Below, in pieces: positions 6,788-16,662 of a stretch of DNA of 26,278 nt; within the stretch, counting starts at the first letter, position 1, and every line of letters begins with the position of its first letter. The stretch spans positions 1-26,278 of the forward strand of contig JWZX01000242.1 in assembly GCA_001275005.1 (NCBI GenBank), given 5' to 3'. The notes under the pieces are model-generated. The model was not told where the DNA came from, did no database searches, and worked only from the letters and a program-made list of their open reading frames with translations. This stretch comes from Chrysochromulina tobinii (Eukaryota; Haptophyta; Prymnesiales; Chrysochromulinaceae). The position numbers were made by a program, and so were the translations under genes.

Positions 6788-9700
6788 CGAGGCGTGCTGG
6801 ACCCTGGTCAGGACGACGCCAGCGCGCCGCAGTTGACGCTGCTGTACCGTACTCACATCCTCAAGCTAGAGGCGGACAAGGAGTCACTGCGGGTTCACTT
6901 CCACAACGAGATTCTAAAGCTTGAGGAGGCCCTACAGGAGGCGGAGCAGGAGCGCAATGCCGGCGCTGGTGGCCAGGTCGTGGCAGCTCGCGCGCTTCTC
7001 GCCGAGCTGGCGCATGTCGAAAGTACCTTCAGCCGTGCCGAGGCCTCGCGACAGTACGCAGAGGGCCAGCTGGAGGAGGCGCGGGCCAGTGCTGTTGAGG
7101 TGAGACGGCAGCTGGCCGACGAGCGCATCGCGTGGACGGCCGAGAAGGCGGGTCACGCACGCGCCCTTGACGAGGCTCGCGAGAACCACGAGCGGCACAT
7201 GCACTCAAAGGAGGCTGAGCACGAGCGAGCGTGCGAGCAGTATGAGCGACAGCTGCGCTCCGCGCATGCTGAGCACCAGCGAGCATTAGCCACGGCGGCG
7301 ACGATGGCCTCGGGGGAGGCGGCTGCACGCGATGCGGCCGCTCGCGAGGAAGCAGATGCCGCACGCCAGCGGCTCGAGCAGGCGATGCAGGCGGAGCGCC
7401 AGGCGACGCAGGCGGAGCGCAGCCGGTACGAGCGAGCGGCCGCGGACCTGAGCAGTCAGCTCGAGCGCGCCAAGGCTGAGGCGCAGGCGAGGCACGAGGA
7501 ATGGAGCACGCGCTCAGGCTCGCAGCTGCGTGCGGTGCGCGCGGAGCACGAGCAGCGGCTGCGAGCGGAGCAGGCACGGCACGAGCACGCGCTGCAGCTC
7601 GAGAGGGCCGCACACGAGGCGGCTCTCCTCGAGCACGCAGAGCGCGTGCAGGCCGAGCTCAAAGGTCTACACGAGCGCCGACGGGACGAGCTACGCCGGC
7701 AGCGCGAGCAGCGAGAGAAGGCCGCCAAGGATCGGGTGGCGAAGCAGAGCGAGCAGCGCGAGCGCGCGGCCCGGGCCAAGGAGGCGCTCGCGGCCAAGGC
7801 GGCACAGGCGACAGAGCACATGCACCGGCTCGAGCATGAGCGAGGCACATCGGAGGAGCGCATGCGCGCCGCCCAAGCCGAGGTGGCGCGTCTCGAGCGC
7901 GAGCTGCGCTCGACACGGCGCGAGTCGCTCGACGCGCGGCGCGAGGGGTGGGCCAAGGAGCAGCAGCTGCGCGAGGAGCAGCAGCGCGCGCGTGCACTCG
8001 AGCGCGTGGCTGCGGAGGCCGCCGACGCCGTCACCGAGTCCTTGGCCGCTCTGCAGCACGAGGCCAGCCACTTGCCGCTCTCGCCCATAGCGGCGCACCC
8101 GCACCCAGCGCTCCTCGCGCCGCCGCGGCCCCCGCTGCCGCTGCCGCCGCTGCACGCGAGCGGCCTGCCTGCCGTGTACCTGCACGCTGCGCCGCCCTGG
8201 CGAGATGCGGGAGAGCCGCCCTTCGCGCCGCCGCTCTTTCCAGACTGGCCGCCGTCGCCGCAGCCGCCGCAGCCGCCGCGGCCGCCGCAGCTGCTCAGCA
8301 ACGCCGTGCAGGCGCAGGAGGAGTCGGTCATGCAGCTGTATCACGCTGCGCAGGCGCAGGAGGCGGTCGTGTGCCATGTGCTTCGGCACGAGCTCAGCCG
8401 AGCAGAGGACTGGATCGGCGAGTGCGCGCTCGCGCGCCGGCGGCGAGCAGATGCGGAACGGCTGCAGGAGGTCCTCGCGGCGCGTGCCGAATCGCTCGCG
8501 CGCCGGATGAGGGCGCTGGAGCAGTCTGCAGCGGCCAATGAGGCGCGCGCGTCCGCAGCCGAGACGGCGGTAGCCCAAGACGGCGCCCCGGCCGCCACCT
8601 CACTTGCAGCTGCAGGATGGTCCTTCGAGGCAGCGGCAGCGGCGGCGGCGGCCGCGGCAGGAGATGGAATGTTGACGAGGTTCCGGGGCGCTGCCGAGCC
8701 GATCACGTACGCCATGGAGGCGGACGAGGAGATGCGGCTCGTGGCGCGTGCCGCCGCGATGGACGCGCTGGGCGAAGACGCGCGCGAGGCCCTTGCCGAG
8801 GACGCGCGCGCTGAGCTCTTCGAGGAGGTCGCGGAAGAGGTGCGTGCGACGCTGCAGCTCGCGTTGCGCGAGGCGTACTGGGAGGAGGCCAGCCACGGCA
8901 TCGTGCTGCGCAAGAAGCTGCGCGAGGCGGCCGCCGAAACGCAGCGGCTCCTCGCCGAGGTCGCGGGCCTTCGGGCGGACGCTGAGCATGCGAGCGGGCT
9001 CAGAGCGGACAAAGACCATGAGAACTCAGCGCTAGTGGAGCGGGTGCAGGCAGAGGGAGCCAAGGCGCTTGCCGAGGCGGCCGCGCGCGCGGAGGCGGCG
9101 GACGAGCGGGCGCGATCTGCCGAGGCACGTGGCGAGAAGCTCGCAGCCGAGCTTGCCGAGGCACGAGTGCGCCTCCAATCCGCAGATGAGAGGGCGGCCG
9201 CGGCGCGTGCAGGGATGGCTCGGAGCGACGAGCTGTTGCGTCAGTCGCTCGCGAGCCAACAGGCGGAGCACGCGCAGCTCAGCGCGCAGCTCGGCGAGCT
9301 GCGGCAGTTGCTGAGCGCATCCCAAGCCAACGAGGCCGGCGCAAGGGCGAGCGCTGACGAGGCGCGCCGCGAGGTGGAGTGGCAGAGCGCGCAGCTGGCC
9401 GAGTTGCATGCTGCGTGCGAGGAAGCTAAGGCTGCGGTGGTTCACGAGAGGGCGGAACGAGACCGGGTCGAGGCCCTCGCGGAGAACGCCGCGCGCCAGC
9501 TTGGCAAGGCGCGCAACGACGTGCAGCGCGCGCAGCACGAGGCGGCCGCCGCGCAGCGCCAGGCTGCGGCCGAGGCAGCGTGGGCCGCGAGTTTGGCGTC
9601 GTCCGAGGAGGCGACGGCGGCGCGAAGGGCCGCGCTGGAGGAGGTGGCGGCGGCTCGCCATGAGGCGGCCAGCGCGTCGGACCGTGCGGACGCGCTCATG

Positions 9701-11071
9701 CGCGACCTGTCGGCGGCCATCGGGCAGCTCGATGAGTTGCGAGCCGAGAGGGCGGCCTTGCGAGCCGAGGCGCAGTCGGCGCGCGTCGATGCGGAGAGCG
9801 CTAAGGCTGCGGCACGCGGGGCCGAGCGGCTGGCGGACGAGGCGGCGGCCGCGGCGGCGGCACGAGAGGAAGCGATGGCTCGCGAATGGGCGCAGCGGGA
9901 GGCGGCGATCACGCAGCAGTACGCCTCGGCGCACTTGCATGCGCACGAGCAGTACGCATCCTATGCCGAGGAGCAAGCACAGCAGCGGACGAACACGGTC
10001 GTCGCGGCCGCCGTCGCGAGTGCGGTGGCGGAGGCCCAGGGACGAAGCGCGGCACTTCTCGAGGACACCGAGGCGAATCTCGCGGCGGCGCGGGCATCGG
10101 AGGCGCAGAGGGCCGTCGAGCTCAGCATGGCCCGAGCGGAGCTCGCGAAGCTCGAGCGCGAGCTGCAATCTCGTGCGGAGCTCGAGTTACAATCTCGTGC
10201 GGAGCTCGAGCGCGAGCTACAATCTCGTGCGGAGCTTGAGCGCGAGCTACAATCTCGTGCGAAGCTCGAGCGCGAGCTGCAATCTCGTGCGGAGCTCGAG
10301 CTTCAATCTCGTGCGAAGCTCGAGCGTGAGCTCGCGCTTCTCGTCGCCGAGCACGCCGCCATCGATGCGCAGCTCGCTGGTGCCAACCAGGACGTGCAGC
10401 GCGCCCGCGCCGAGGCGTCGGACGCAGAGCGGCGCGCCGCGCGGGAGCGGCTCGCCTCATCTCGAGAGGGTGCCGCCGCGAATGCGGCCTTAGAGGAGGA
10501 CAACCGTTTCTGTCGCGCGTCGCTCGCGTATCTCGAGGCGCAGTATCGCTCGGCGGCGGCGGCGGTGCTCGCCTTCTCACGCGCACAGGCGCACGCAGCT
10601 AAGGAAGCTGTGGGGAAGCTCGAGCTCGCCGCAGCCGCAGCGGCCGCGACGTCGGCGGGCGCGAACTCAGCCGCGGCGAGCCGGGCGGCCGCGGATGCGG
10701 TAGCCTCTCTCTCCGACGAGGTGGATCCGACATGGCTCGTCGAACCCGATGCCAGCACGCTGCCTCTTGCGGAGGTTGGCGGGGTCTTGCAGGCCGCGCT
10801 GCGTGATGCGGCGCGAGCGTTGCGGCTGAGGCTCGAAGCAGACTTGCATCTCGCGCGTGCCGAGCTTGCAGAGCGCATTGCTCGCGAGGCCGCGGTTGAG
10901 CGGCAGGTGCTGCAGGGCAAGCTCGAAGAGGCCCTAGCCGCACTGTACCAGCAGCAACAAGCGACATCCACCTGTACAAGTAACGCGCCCGTTGCCGAGC
11001 CGCCGTCAAAGCCGCCAGACGTCATCCGCGAAGCCAGCATTGCAGACGCGTGGCCCACTGGGGCGTGGTAG
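6785..11071 (+). CDS. Giant Ala/Glu/Arg-rich coiled-coil protein
   Basis: A 1428-residue single-exon protein from ATG 6785. After a short head (MRGVLDPGQDDASAPQLTLL) residues 25-425 form near-continuous heptad coiled coil rich in Ala, Glu, Arg and His. Residues 426-509 are a Pro-rich hinge (LLAPPRPPLPLPPLHA; FPDWPPSPQPPQPP). Coiled coil resumes from about 510 to 1400, interrupted by Ala-rich segments (about 615-630 and 1280-1305) and a run of ELQSRAELE repeats at about 1126-1181. It ends in a short non-coil tail (IADAWPTGAW). No motor, kinase or membrane domain is visible. The build resembles myosin-tail, rootletin or golgin-like scaffolds, but composition alone cannot separate these, so the role is inferred as structural. 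It lies head to tail with a second coiled-coil gene 89 bp downstream. Confidence 0.85.
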   Translation: MRGVLDPGQDDASAPQLTLLYRTHILKLEADKESLRVHFHNEILKLEEALQEAEQERNAGAGGQVVAARALLAELAHVESTFSRAEASRQYAEGQLEEARASAVEVRRQLADERIAWTAEKAGHARALDEARENHERHMHSKEAEHERACEQYERQLRSAHAEHQRALATAATMASGEAAARDAAAREEADAARQRLEQAMQAERQATQAERSRYERAAADLSSQLERAKAEAQARHEEWSTRSGSQLRAVRAEHEQRLRAEQARHEHALQLERAAHEAALLEHAERVQAELKGLHERRRDELRRQREQREKAAKDRVAKQSEQRERAARAKEALAAKAAQATEHMHRLEHERGTSEERMRAAQAEVARLERELRSTRRESLDARREGWAKEQQLREEQQRARALERVAAEAADAVTESLAALQHEASHLPLSPIAAHPHPALLAPPRPPLPLPPLHASGLPAVYLHAAPPWRDAGEPPFAPPLFPDWPPSPQPPQPPRPPQLLSNAVQAQEESVMQLYHAAQAQEAVVCHVLRHELSRAEDWIGECALARRRRADAERLQEVLAARAESLARRMRALEQSAAANEARASAAETAVAQDGAPAATSLAAAGWSFEAAAAAAAAAAGDGMLTRFRGAAEPITYAMEADEEMRLVARAAAMDALGEDAREALAEDARAELFEEVAEEVRATLQLALREAYWEEASHGIVLRKKLREAAAETQRLLAEVAGLRADAEHASGLRADKDHENSALVERVQAEGAKALAEAAARAEAADERARSAEARGEKLAAELAEARVRLQSADERAAAARAGMARSDELLRQSLASQQAEHAQLSAQLGELRQLLSASQANEAGARASADEARREVEWQSAQLAELHAACEEAKAAVVHERAERDRVEALAENAARQLGKARNDVQRAQHEAAAAQRQAAAEAAWAASLASSEEATAARRAALEEVAAARHEAASASDRADALMRDLSAAIGQLDELRAERAALRAEAQSARVDAESAKAAARGAERLADEAAAAAAAREEAMAREWAQREAAITQQYASAHLHAHEQYASYAEEQAQQRTNTVVAAAVASAVAEAQGRSAALLEDTEANLAAARASEAQRAVELSMARAELAKLERELQSRAELELQSRAELERELQSRAELERELQSRAKLERELQSRAELELQSRAKLERELALLVAEHAAIDAQLAGANQDVQRARAEASDAERRAARERLASSREGAAANAALEEDNRFCRASLAYLEAQYRSAAAAVLAFSRAQAHAAKEAVGKLELAAAAAAATSAGANSAAASRAAADAVASLSDEVDPTWLVEPDASTLPLAEVGGVLQAALRDAARALRLRLEADLHLARAELAERIAREAAVERQVLQGKLEEALAALYQQQQATSTCTSNAPVAEPPSKPPDVIREASIADAWPTGAW
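10160..10327 (+). repeat. Coding tandem repeat in the coiled-coil gene
   Basis: Six units share the core CAATCTCGTGCG with lengths alternating between about 24-27 and 30 bases. They encode ELQSRAELE/ERELQSRAKLE variants that keep the coiled-coil pattern. Near-identity of the DNA, including synonymous positions, indicates recent unit duplication. Confidence 0.85.
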
Positions 11072-11160
11072 CCACGGTGCCACGACCGAGGTGTTCTTTC
11101 CAAAGTAGTTCTTTCGAGCATTTTGTTCCAGTCGGCGCCCGCGACGGCGCTTTCGGAAAA

Positions 11161-14100
11161 ATGGCCCCGACGGACGCTCTCGTCCGCCGTCCGCCACAAA
11201 AGCCGTCCCCGAGGGTCCCGCCTCAGGCCACGAAAGCCGCCTCGCCGATGACCACCTCTCAAGCCGCCTCGCCGACATCTAAGAAAACGGCGGGCTCTCC
11301 ATCCGCCGTGGCGCTCCGCCGTGGTGCCTTACCTCTGGGGCTTGAGTTGGTGGCAGGGACGCAGGCAGCGGCAGCGGCGGCCGATGCTCCGCTGTCGCCG
11401 CTGTCGGTGGCGGATGCAGTGCCGGACGAGCGTGCCCGAGGGCGGCGGAGCAGCGGCGCGCCTTCGCCTTACGCTTCGAGTGGCGCGGGATCCGTTACGC
11501 CTTCCTCGCCATCTCACGCACATCATGGGGTCCGTGATTCAGACCACGGGATGCGTGAAGGCCAGTGGGGCGAGGCGAACGCATCGCGTCCGCATCGTCA
11601 TCATCGTACGCACGGCGGCCGCTCTCGCTCTCGCAGCCGGCATCGTCATCGCGACACGACCGCCCACGAGGACGAGGCTGTTGTCACGGCGGGTACAAGC
11701 GTAGATGACGCCACGACAGCGGCCAGCAGGGGCGGTAGCGGCCACGGCGCTCACCACGGCGCTCCGACGTTGCCAGCAGGGAAGCCGGACGTCGGTCGGC
11801 TGCGCGAGTTCCTTGCGAATCGGCCGGACCTACGCTCGGCACTTGCCCAGGCCCAGCGGCCTGCCGTCGCGCAGCTGTGTGCTCTGATGGCAAGCCGCGC
11901 TGACCTCGCCGCCGCGCTCAGCCAAGCGGCCGACGGCCTCGCGAGCAATCTGAACGTCCACGACGAGATTGCCACCATGATCGGCGGTCGGGCAGTCCGC
12001 GGGAGTGCGCCTTTCTCGGCGACCGCCGAGGCAGATGCCCTCGCCGATCGCCTCGCCGACGCTCCCCCCTCGAGGCATGGTGGCGATGCGCACGTGGACG
12101 TGGACTACTCGGGGGTAGCGGCGCCGGACTTACCCCGCGAGCCTGCTACGCGTGCTCGCGCCGTAGTGAGCGCCTCTCGCTCGCTCGCCGCCTCGCTCGC
12201 GTGTGCGGGCGGCCTGAGCGCGGCCGAGGTGGCGGCGATGGTGAGCGCGGACGCGGCGCTCGCCGATGAGGCCGTCGTGGCGCGCGCCGTCGCCGCCTCG
12301 GAGCAAGAGCTGGCCCTTCTGCATGCGCACGCGGCGCTGCGCGAGAAGCTCGCTAAGAGCGAGCGCGAGCTGCTCGAGACGCGTGCCGCCCATCGACTGC
12401 GCGAAGAGGACCTGCACGTGCTGCACGAGCAAGTGACGCAGCTGAGCGGCGCGCTCGAGGCAGCGCGCGCGATGCTCGAGCGCGCGAACGCCCCGGGGCG
12501 GCTACTCGGGTCTGAGGCTCCAGTTGGACCCGGCGCTCCAAAGGGAGCTCGGCAACATTCGGGCCGAGTGGGTGGCGGCCGCGTGTCAGGCGGCGGGCGC
12601 TGGCGCTCGTGCGTCAGAGGAGACGGCGGTGTCCGCGGTCCTCAAGGGCGAGCTGCGCTTGGCTGAGGAGGTGATGCGCCAGCAGCGCTCGGGCGCGGAG
12701 GAGCTCCGCCGGCAGGCCATCAAGGCGAGTCGCCGTGAAGAGGATCTGAGGCAGAAGCTGCAACGCGCGGAAGCCTCCATCTCCGAGCTGCGCGCGAGCC
12801 ACGGTGTGATCTCCGCGCAGCTCGAGATGGCAAACTCGCAGAGCAGGGAGCTGCAAGGCGCGCTGCACGCCGCTCAAGGCGAGGTGGACACGACGCGAGA
12901 GCGACTGGAGGCGCAGCTGAAGGCGTGCGAGCTGCAACGCTCGAGCGAGATGCACGCACATCGAGAGCGAGCGTCACTCTGGTCGAAGAAGCTCGACTCC
13001 TTCCACAGCAACCAGGGGTTCGCGCTCGACCTGCGTGTCTTCATCACCAACGACCCGGTGTACCGCGAGCTCCTGGCGACTCTCGCGCGCGAGGAGGCGC
13101 TGGCGGCCAGGTACCAAAGCGAAGCGGTCGCGGTCGCCAGCCAGCAGGCGCAAGCAGAGCTGGACCTTCTGCACGGGCGGGTCAAGTCGCTTCTCAAGGC
13201 GAATCAGGAGCTGCAGCAGCTGCGTGGGACGGCGGTCGAGGAGGCCCAAGCGCGCGCGGTGGCTGACACGCGCGAGCGGCTCGTCTATCTCGAGCGCGAG
13301 ATCGAGATCCAGCGCTCGGCCGGCGCAGAGGCGCTCGAGCGGCTGTCCGAACGCGAGCGCTGGGCGGTCGAGCAGGTGGAGCTCGAGCGCCGACTCTTTG
13401 CCGAAGCGCTGGTGCTGCTCAAGGAGCGTCATCTGGCGGAGCAGAACGAGGCTACGAGCAAGCTCGCGGCGGCGCGCACACGCTGCATCGAGCTCGCGGA
13501 GCGCAACGAGGCGATCCGCGAGTGCCTGGCAAAGCGAGGCGAGTCGGTGTGGCGCCGCCGGTTGCTCAACCTCACGTGGCACGGCTGGAAGGGGTGGATG
13601 ACGAAACAGCGCCTCTCCCGCGTCGAGTTGGACTACACTCGTCGGCTGCGCCAAAAGGCGGATGAGATCTACCATCAAGAGCTCGCGCAGCATGCGAGAG
13701 ATCTCTCGGGGGTGCGTGCACACGCGGACGCGCTCGCCGCGCAGCTGGCCGAGGTACGCGCCGCGCAGCGCGACGAGGCCGACGAGGCGCGGCGCGAGCT
13801 CGGCGAGCGGGTGCGCAAGGCGCATGCCGAGGTGGAACGGCTGCGGTCTTCTGCGGAGACGGAGGCGGCCTTGCGCCAGCGCGAGGTGCTCGCCGAGCGC
13901 GAGCGGCACGAGATGGCGGCGAGTCGCGTGAGCTCGCTCCAGATGCAGCTCGCTGCGTCCGAGGCCAGAGTGGTCGCCGAGCGTCGGAACGCCGATGCAA
14001 GGGTGAACGCCGTCGAGGAGAAGCACGCGGCGCTCAGGGCAACGCTCCAGGCGCAGCAGCTGCACGATCACTTGCTTGAGGTGAACAAGGAGGCAAGCGC

Positions 14101-14818
14101 ACACGAGAAGCAGCGGCTGCTCAGGCGCGTCGAGGAGGCGGAGGCGGCGCATCAGCACGAGAGGCGGGACGCGGAGCACAGTTGGCAGGAAGAGCGCACG
14201 CGGTTGCACCGACGGCTCCAGGCGCTGCAAGAGCATGTGCGCCTCGTCGAGGACGAGCAGCAGGCGGGGATCGCACTGCATGCGAAGGAGCTGCAGCAGG
14301 CGCGCCATCGGCATGAGCAGCAGGCGGCGCAAGCCGAGCGCGATCTCGCCTCGCTTCGCGAGGCAGTATGCATCGCCAACCTCGCCGCAGAGATCGCGGC
14401 CGAGCGGCGCGACAAGGATCTCGCGAAGGCGAATGCGGCCCTCGCCTCCTTGTCCAAACGGAGTGTCGTCCATCGCCTCGACGAGCGCTGGAATGCGATG
14501 CTTCTAAAGACCACGTGGTACGCGTGGCGCCTACTCCACGCGCACACGCATGCGCACGCGCACGCTGCGGGCGCACAGTCCTTGCTTGAGCGCCATGTTG
14601 GCGCCAAGGCGGGCGCGAGCTCACCGGGAGCGGGGCGAGCGCTGAGCCCGAGCCGCCAAGCCAACTTCAAGGGCGGCACAGCACAGCCGGCCGGATATGA
14701 TGGCGAGGACTATGACGGCGATGGAGAGTACGAGTACGACGACTACTCGAGTGCGCTCAGCAGCCAAGCTCCGTGGAAGCTGATGGGCAAGCTGGACGAG
14801 GAGCTGCGAGTGACCTGA
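11161..14818 (+). CDS. Coiled-coil protein with two Sfi1-like repeats, split by a frame change
   Basis: Two overlapping frames appear to be one gene. The 5' part starts at ATG 11161 (MAPTDALVRRPPQK) and is open to 12666: a disordered head, a His/Arg/Ser tract (HRHHRTHGGRSRSRSRHRHR), two similar helical segments (VGRLREFLANRPDLRSALAQ; CALMASRADLAAALSQ) and coiled coil reaching ERANAPGRLLG. The 3' part is open from 12446, reads as coiled coil from LDPALQRELGNIRAEW (12524) and stops at 14818; it has no ATG at its start. A phase-0 intron at 12418-12523 would fuse them (about 1183 residues), as would skipping one base near 12500-12523. LLNLTWHGWKGWM (about 13558-13600) and MLLKTTWYAWRLL (about 14497-14535) match the L-L-x3-hydrophobic-x2-W pattern of Sfi1 centrin-binding repeats. 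A conserved-looking module, FALDLRVFITNDPVYRELL, precedes them. The tail is acidic and Tyr/Asp-rich. A centrosome or basal-body scaffold is inferred. Confidence 0.7.
12418..12523 (+). other. Candidate intron or frameshift zone
   Basis: The frame of the 5' half must change by +1 between 12446 and 12666. A GT-AG interval at 12418-12523 is 106 bases, phase 0 at both ends, and restores the frame. Against it, the interval itself reads as good heptads (HVLHEQVTQLSGALEAARA) and has no pyrimidine tract. A one-base insertion near 12500-12523 is the alternative. Confidence 0.4.
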
Positions 14819-15566
14819 CACGGCGATCTTTCTCCCCGGATTAACGTCGATGAACAGATTTCGAGACCCTCCGACGCTGCCCCTATGTCTACCGTCGAAT
14901 GTCCACGTGTGATCAGAGGAGCGTCGGCGCGCGGCATGGCGCGCGGGGGGGAGGAGGGCATACTCTCTCTAGCCGAGCCGAGCGCAGTAGCGATTAGCGT
15001 ACTAGGCCAAGCGACCAGGGTAAGAATGCGAGCAAACCCCCGCGGGAACCCCGCGTCGGGGACGGTAGTATTAATAAAGCCAAACGTGGCACCCTGGCAC
15101 CGGGCGCACCGCGGACACGCGTCGCGCTCGAGCGAGCGCGACGGGGGCGGGCCACCCACATCCGCATGCACATCCGCGTCAGGCGCGCGCGATACACTGC
15201 AAATGCGTCGGGCGCGGTATGCCGCGTGGCGCGTGCCGGTGGCGAGTTCAGTCGAGTACAAGCGCGAGGGCCGAGGCGGATTTTGGCAATCGTTTTCAGC
15301 GAATACCGAATTCAGCACGCTCGATCGCGAAACCGGAATGCAAATCCAAATGTGCCCGGAAATGCGTCGAAATCGATAATCGTGCGGCGGCCGTTGTCCC
15401 GGCTAACGTTTCTCCGCGATGTATAACAGGCGAGATTCTCGGCTGTGTAAAAGGAGTAAGCGAATGTCTTACATGTAATGCGAACGTGCCCAGAGAGGAC
15501 AGGCGCTCACCTCGACACGTGCGGCAACTCGGCGGATCGCATGATCGGTTGATCGCATCCTCATGC
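14819..15566. other. Convergent intergenic region with a perfect hairpin and AATAAA
   Basis: No frame here carries consistent codon bias or a recognisable domain. AATAAA at 15073-15078, 255 bases after the coiled-coil stop, could be a polyadenylation signal. A perfect inverted repeat lies at 15120-15143. At 15535-15558 GATCGCAT occurs twice, 16 bases apart. Confidence 0.5.
15120..15143. repeat. Perfect 11-bp inverted repeat (hairpin)
   Basis: The arm CGTCGCGCTCG (15120-15130) is followed by AG and its exact reverse complement CGAGCGCGACG (15133-15143). Such a GC-rich hairpin could form in DNA or RNA. It lies between two convergent genes; no U-tract follows, so it is not a bacterial-type terminator. 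Confidence 0.8.
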
Positions 15567-16424
15567 TCATCTCTTCTCACGGATACTGTACCGCGCCATA
15601 GCCCATCCCCATCGGTTCGGGCAATTATACATGGGTGGACGCACGCGACGGATGCACGGATTCTCCGGCGCCGAATGGTTGTATTCGTTCCATCTGAGCA
15701 CCCGAACGAGACCTTCCTGCTCGGCCTTCCGCAAGGCGTCCCCGGGCCCATGTTTACCGCTGATGTCGTCGATCAGCAGTATCGCATCTGGCTTGGCGAG
15801 CTCGCGCATGTTGACAATGTCACGATACGCGCCATTCGCGCTGTGATCGCCATCTACCAGCAAAATGTCGCAAATGCGGCGGCCCTCTGATGCGGCAAAG
15901 GCCGGCACTGTGCGTTGAGAATCACCCTTGTGATAATGGAAGCGACTCGTGCCAAAGTAGAGCGTGACCAGGTTTGCGGCGTGGTCGGTGTATGGGCCAT
16001 TCGTACCAAGTTCAAACGCGTGCGCCACCAATGACGGGCTGGCGAGCAGCATCGCCGCCATACCATGTCCACCGTTGAAGCCGATCTCGCAGTACGTCAG
16101 GTTTTGGCTGCCGCGCTCCGACACAAGGCGCGAGTATGCGCTCAACTGATCTGGCCGGATGTAGCCGAATGGCGTGCCCGCACCATGAGGCGCCAGGTTT
16201 TTCTCGATGTTCCGATCGAGCAAGTTCCACAGCGTGAGCACTGCGCTAATGTATTGACCCCATGTTTTGGGCTCGAAGCGGTTCACGTGCAGCGGCGCCA
16301 TCTCTCGCCAACCGAATTCGCTCTGAAGCAGCTGTGGAAGCGGCACTTGAGTGTCTGGCGCGAGCGAGAGCCGCCCAGAATGGCTTCGCTCGACGAAGAG
16401 CCGCTCATGTGTGCGGCGCGACAT
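15567..16424 (-). CDS. SAM-dependent methyltransferase (Methyltransf_24 / cephalosporin-hydroxylase-like)
   Basis: A 285-residue protein from ATG 16424. Residues 111-120 (YCEIGFNGGH) are the SAM-binding motif I; FELG (137-140) ends the next strand; KGDSQRTVP (166-174), ILLVDGDHSANGAYRDI (187-203) and LLIDDI (216-221) follow in the order expected of Methyltransf_24/CmcI-type class I enzymes, in which the D-G-x-H segment usually helps bind metal or substrate. The first 100 residues hold a helical region (WGQYISAVLTLWNLLDRN) that may cap the active site. Family members methylate sugars or small molecules; the substrate is unknown. No signal peptide or membrane anchor is seen; an upstream exon cannot be excluded. 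It lies 238 bp downstream of the repeat-rich coiled-coil gene on the same strand. Confidence 0.75.
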   Translation of the reverse strand: MSRRTHERLFVERSHSGRLSLAPDTQVPLPQLLQSEFGWREMAPLHVNRFEPKTWGQYISAVLTLWNLLDRNIEKNLAPHGAGTPFGYIRPDQLSAYSRLVSERGSQNLTYCEIGFNGGHGMAAMLLASPSLVAHAFELGTNGPYTDHAANLVTLYFGTSRFHYHKGDSQRTVPAFAASEGRRICDILLVDGDHSANGAYRDIVNMRELAKPDAILLIDDISGKHGPGDALRKAEQEGLVRVLRWNEYNHSAPENPCIRRVRPPMYNCPNRWGWAMARYSIREKR

Positions 16425-16662
16425 GCCGCGGCGGAAAATGCGCGCGACCGAGCGCGACGATGTGGCTTAGTACCGGTACTTTCAAAAGTTCAAAGCACCG
16501 CGTCAATTGCGTCTGCCATTAGCATTCTTTGAGCGACGCGGTGCGCGCTGATTACCTTGTGTTGCTGCAATGAGTGTTTCCAAAATTGTCCAAATGGAGA
16601 GTTCACTGTTGAAGGGCGCGAGCTTCAATCAGCAGCCGCGCCCGGGGCGAAGGTGTGTTAAC

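Noticed and set aside
7456-8331. Long open frame opposite the 1428-residue coiled-coil gene, rich in Ser, Arg and Cys
   Set aside because: It mirrors GC-rich Ala/Glu/Arg codons on the coding strand, has low-complexity composition and no domain; the plus strand has consistent heptads.
9032-10168. 378-codon minus-strand open frame
   Set aside because: It is the Leu/Arg-rich shadow of the coiled-coil coding sequence. Lack of stops follows from high GC.
12974-14473. 499-codon minus-strand open frame opposite the Sfi1-like gene
   Set aside because: It is a Leu/Arg-rich antisense shadow; the plus strand carries the Trp repeats and coiled coil.
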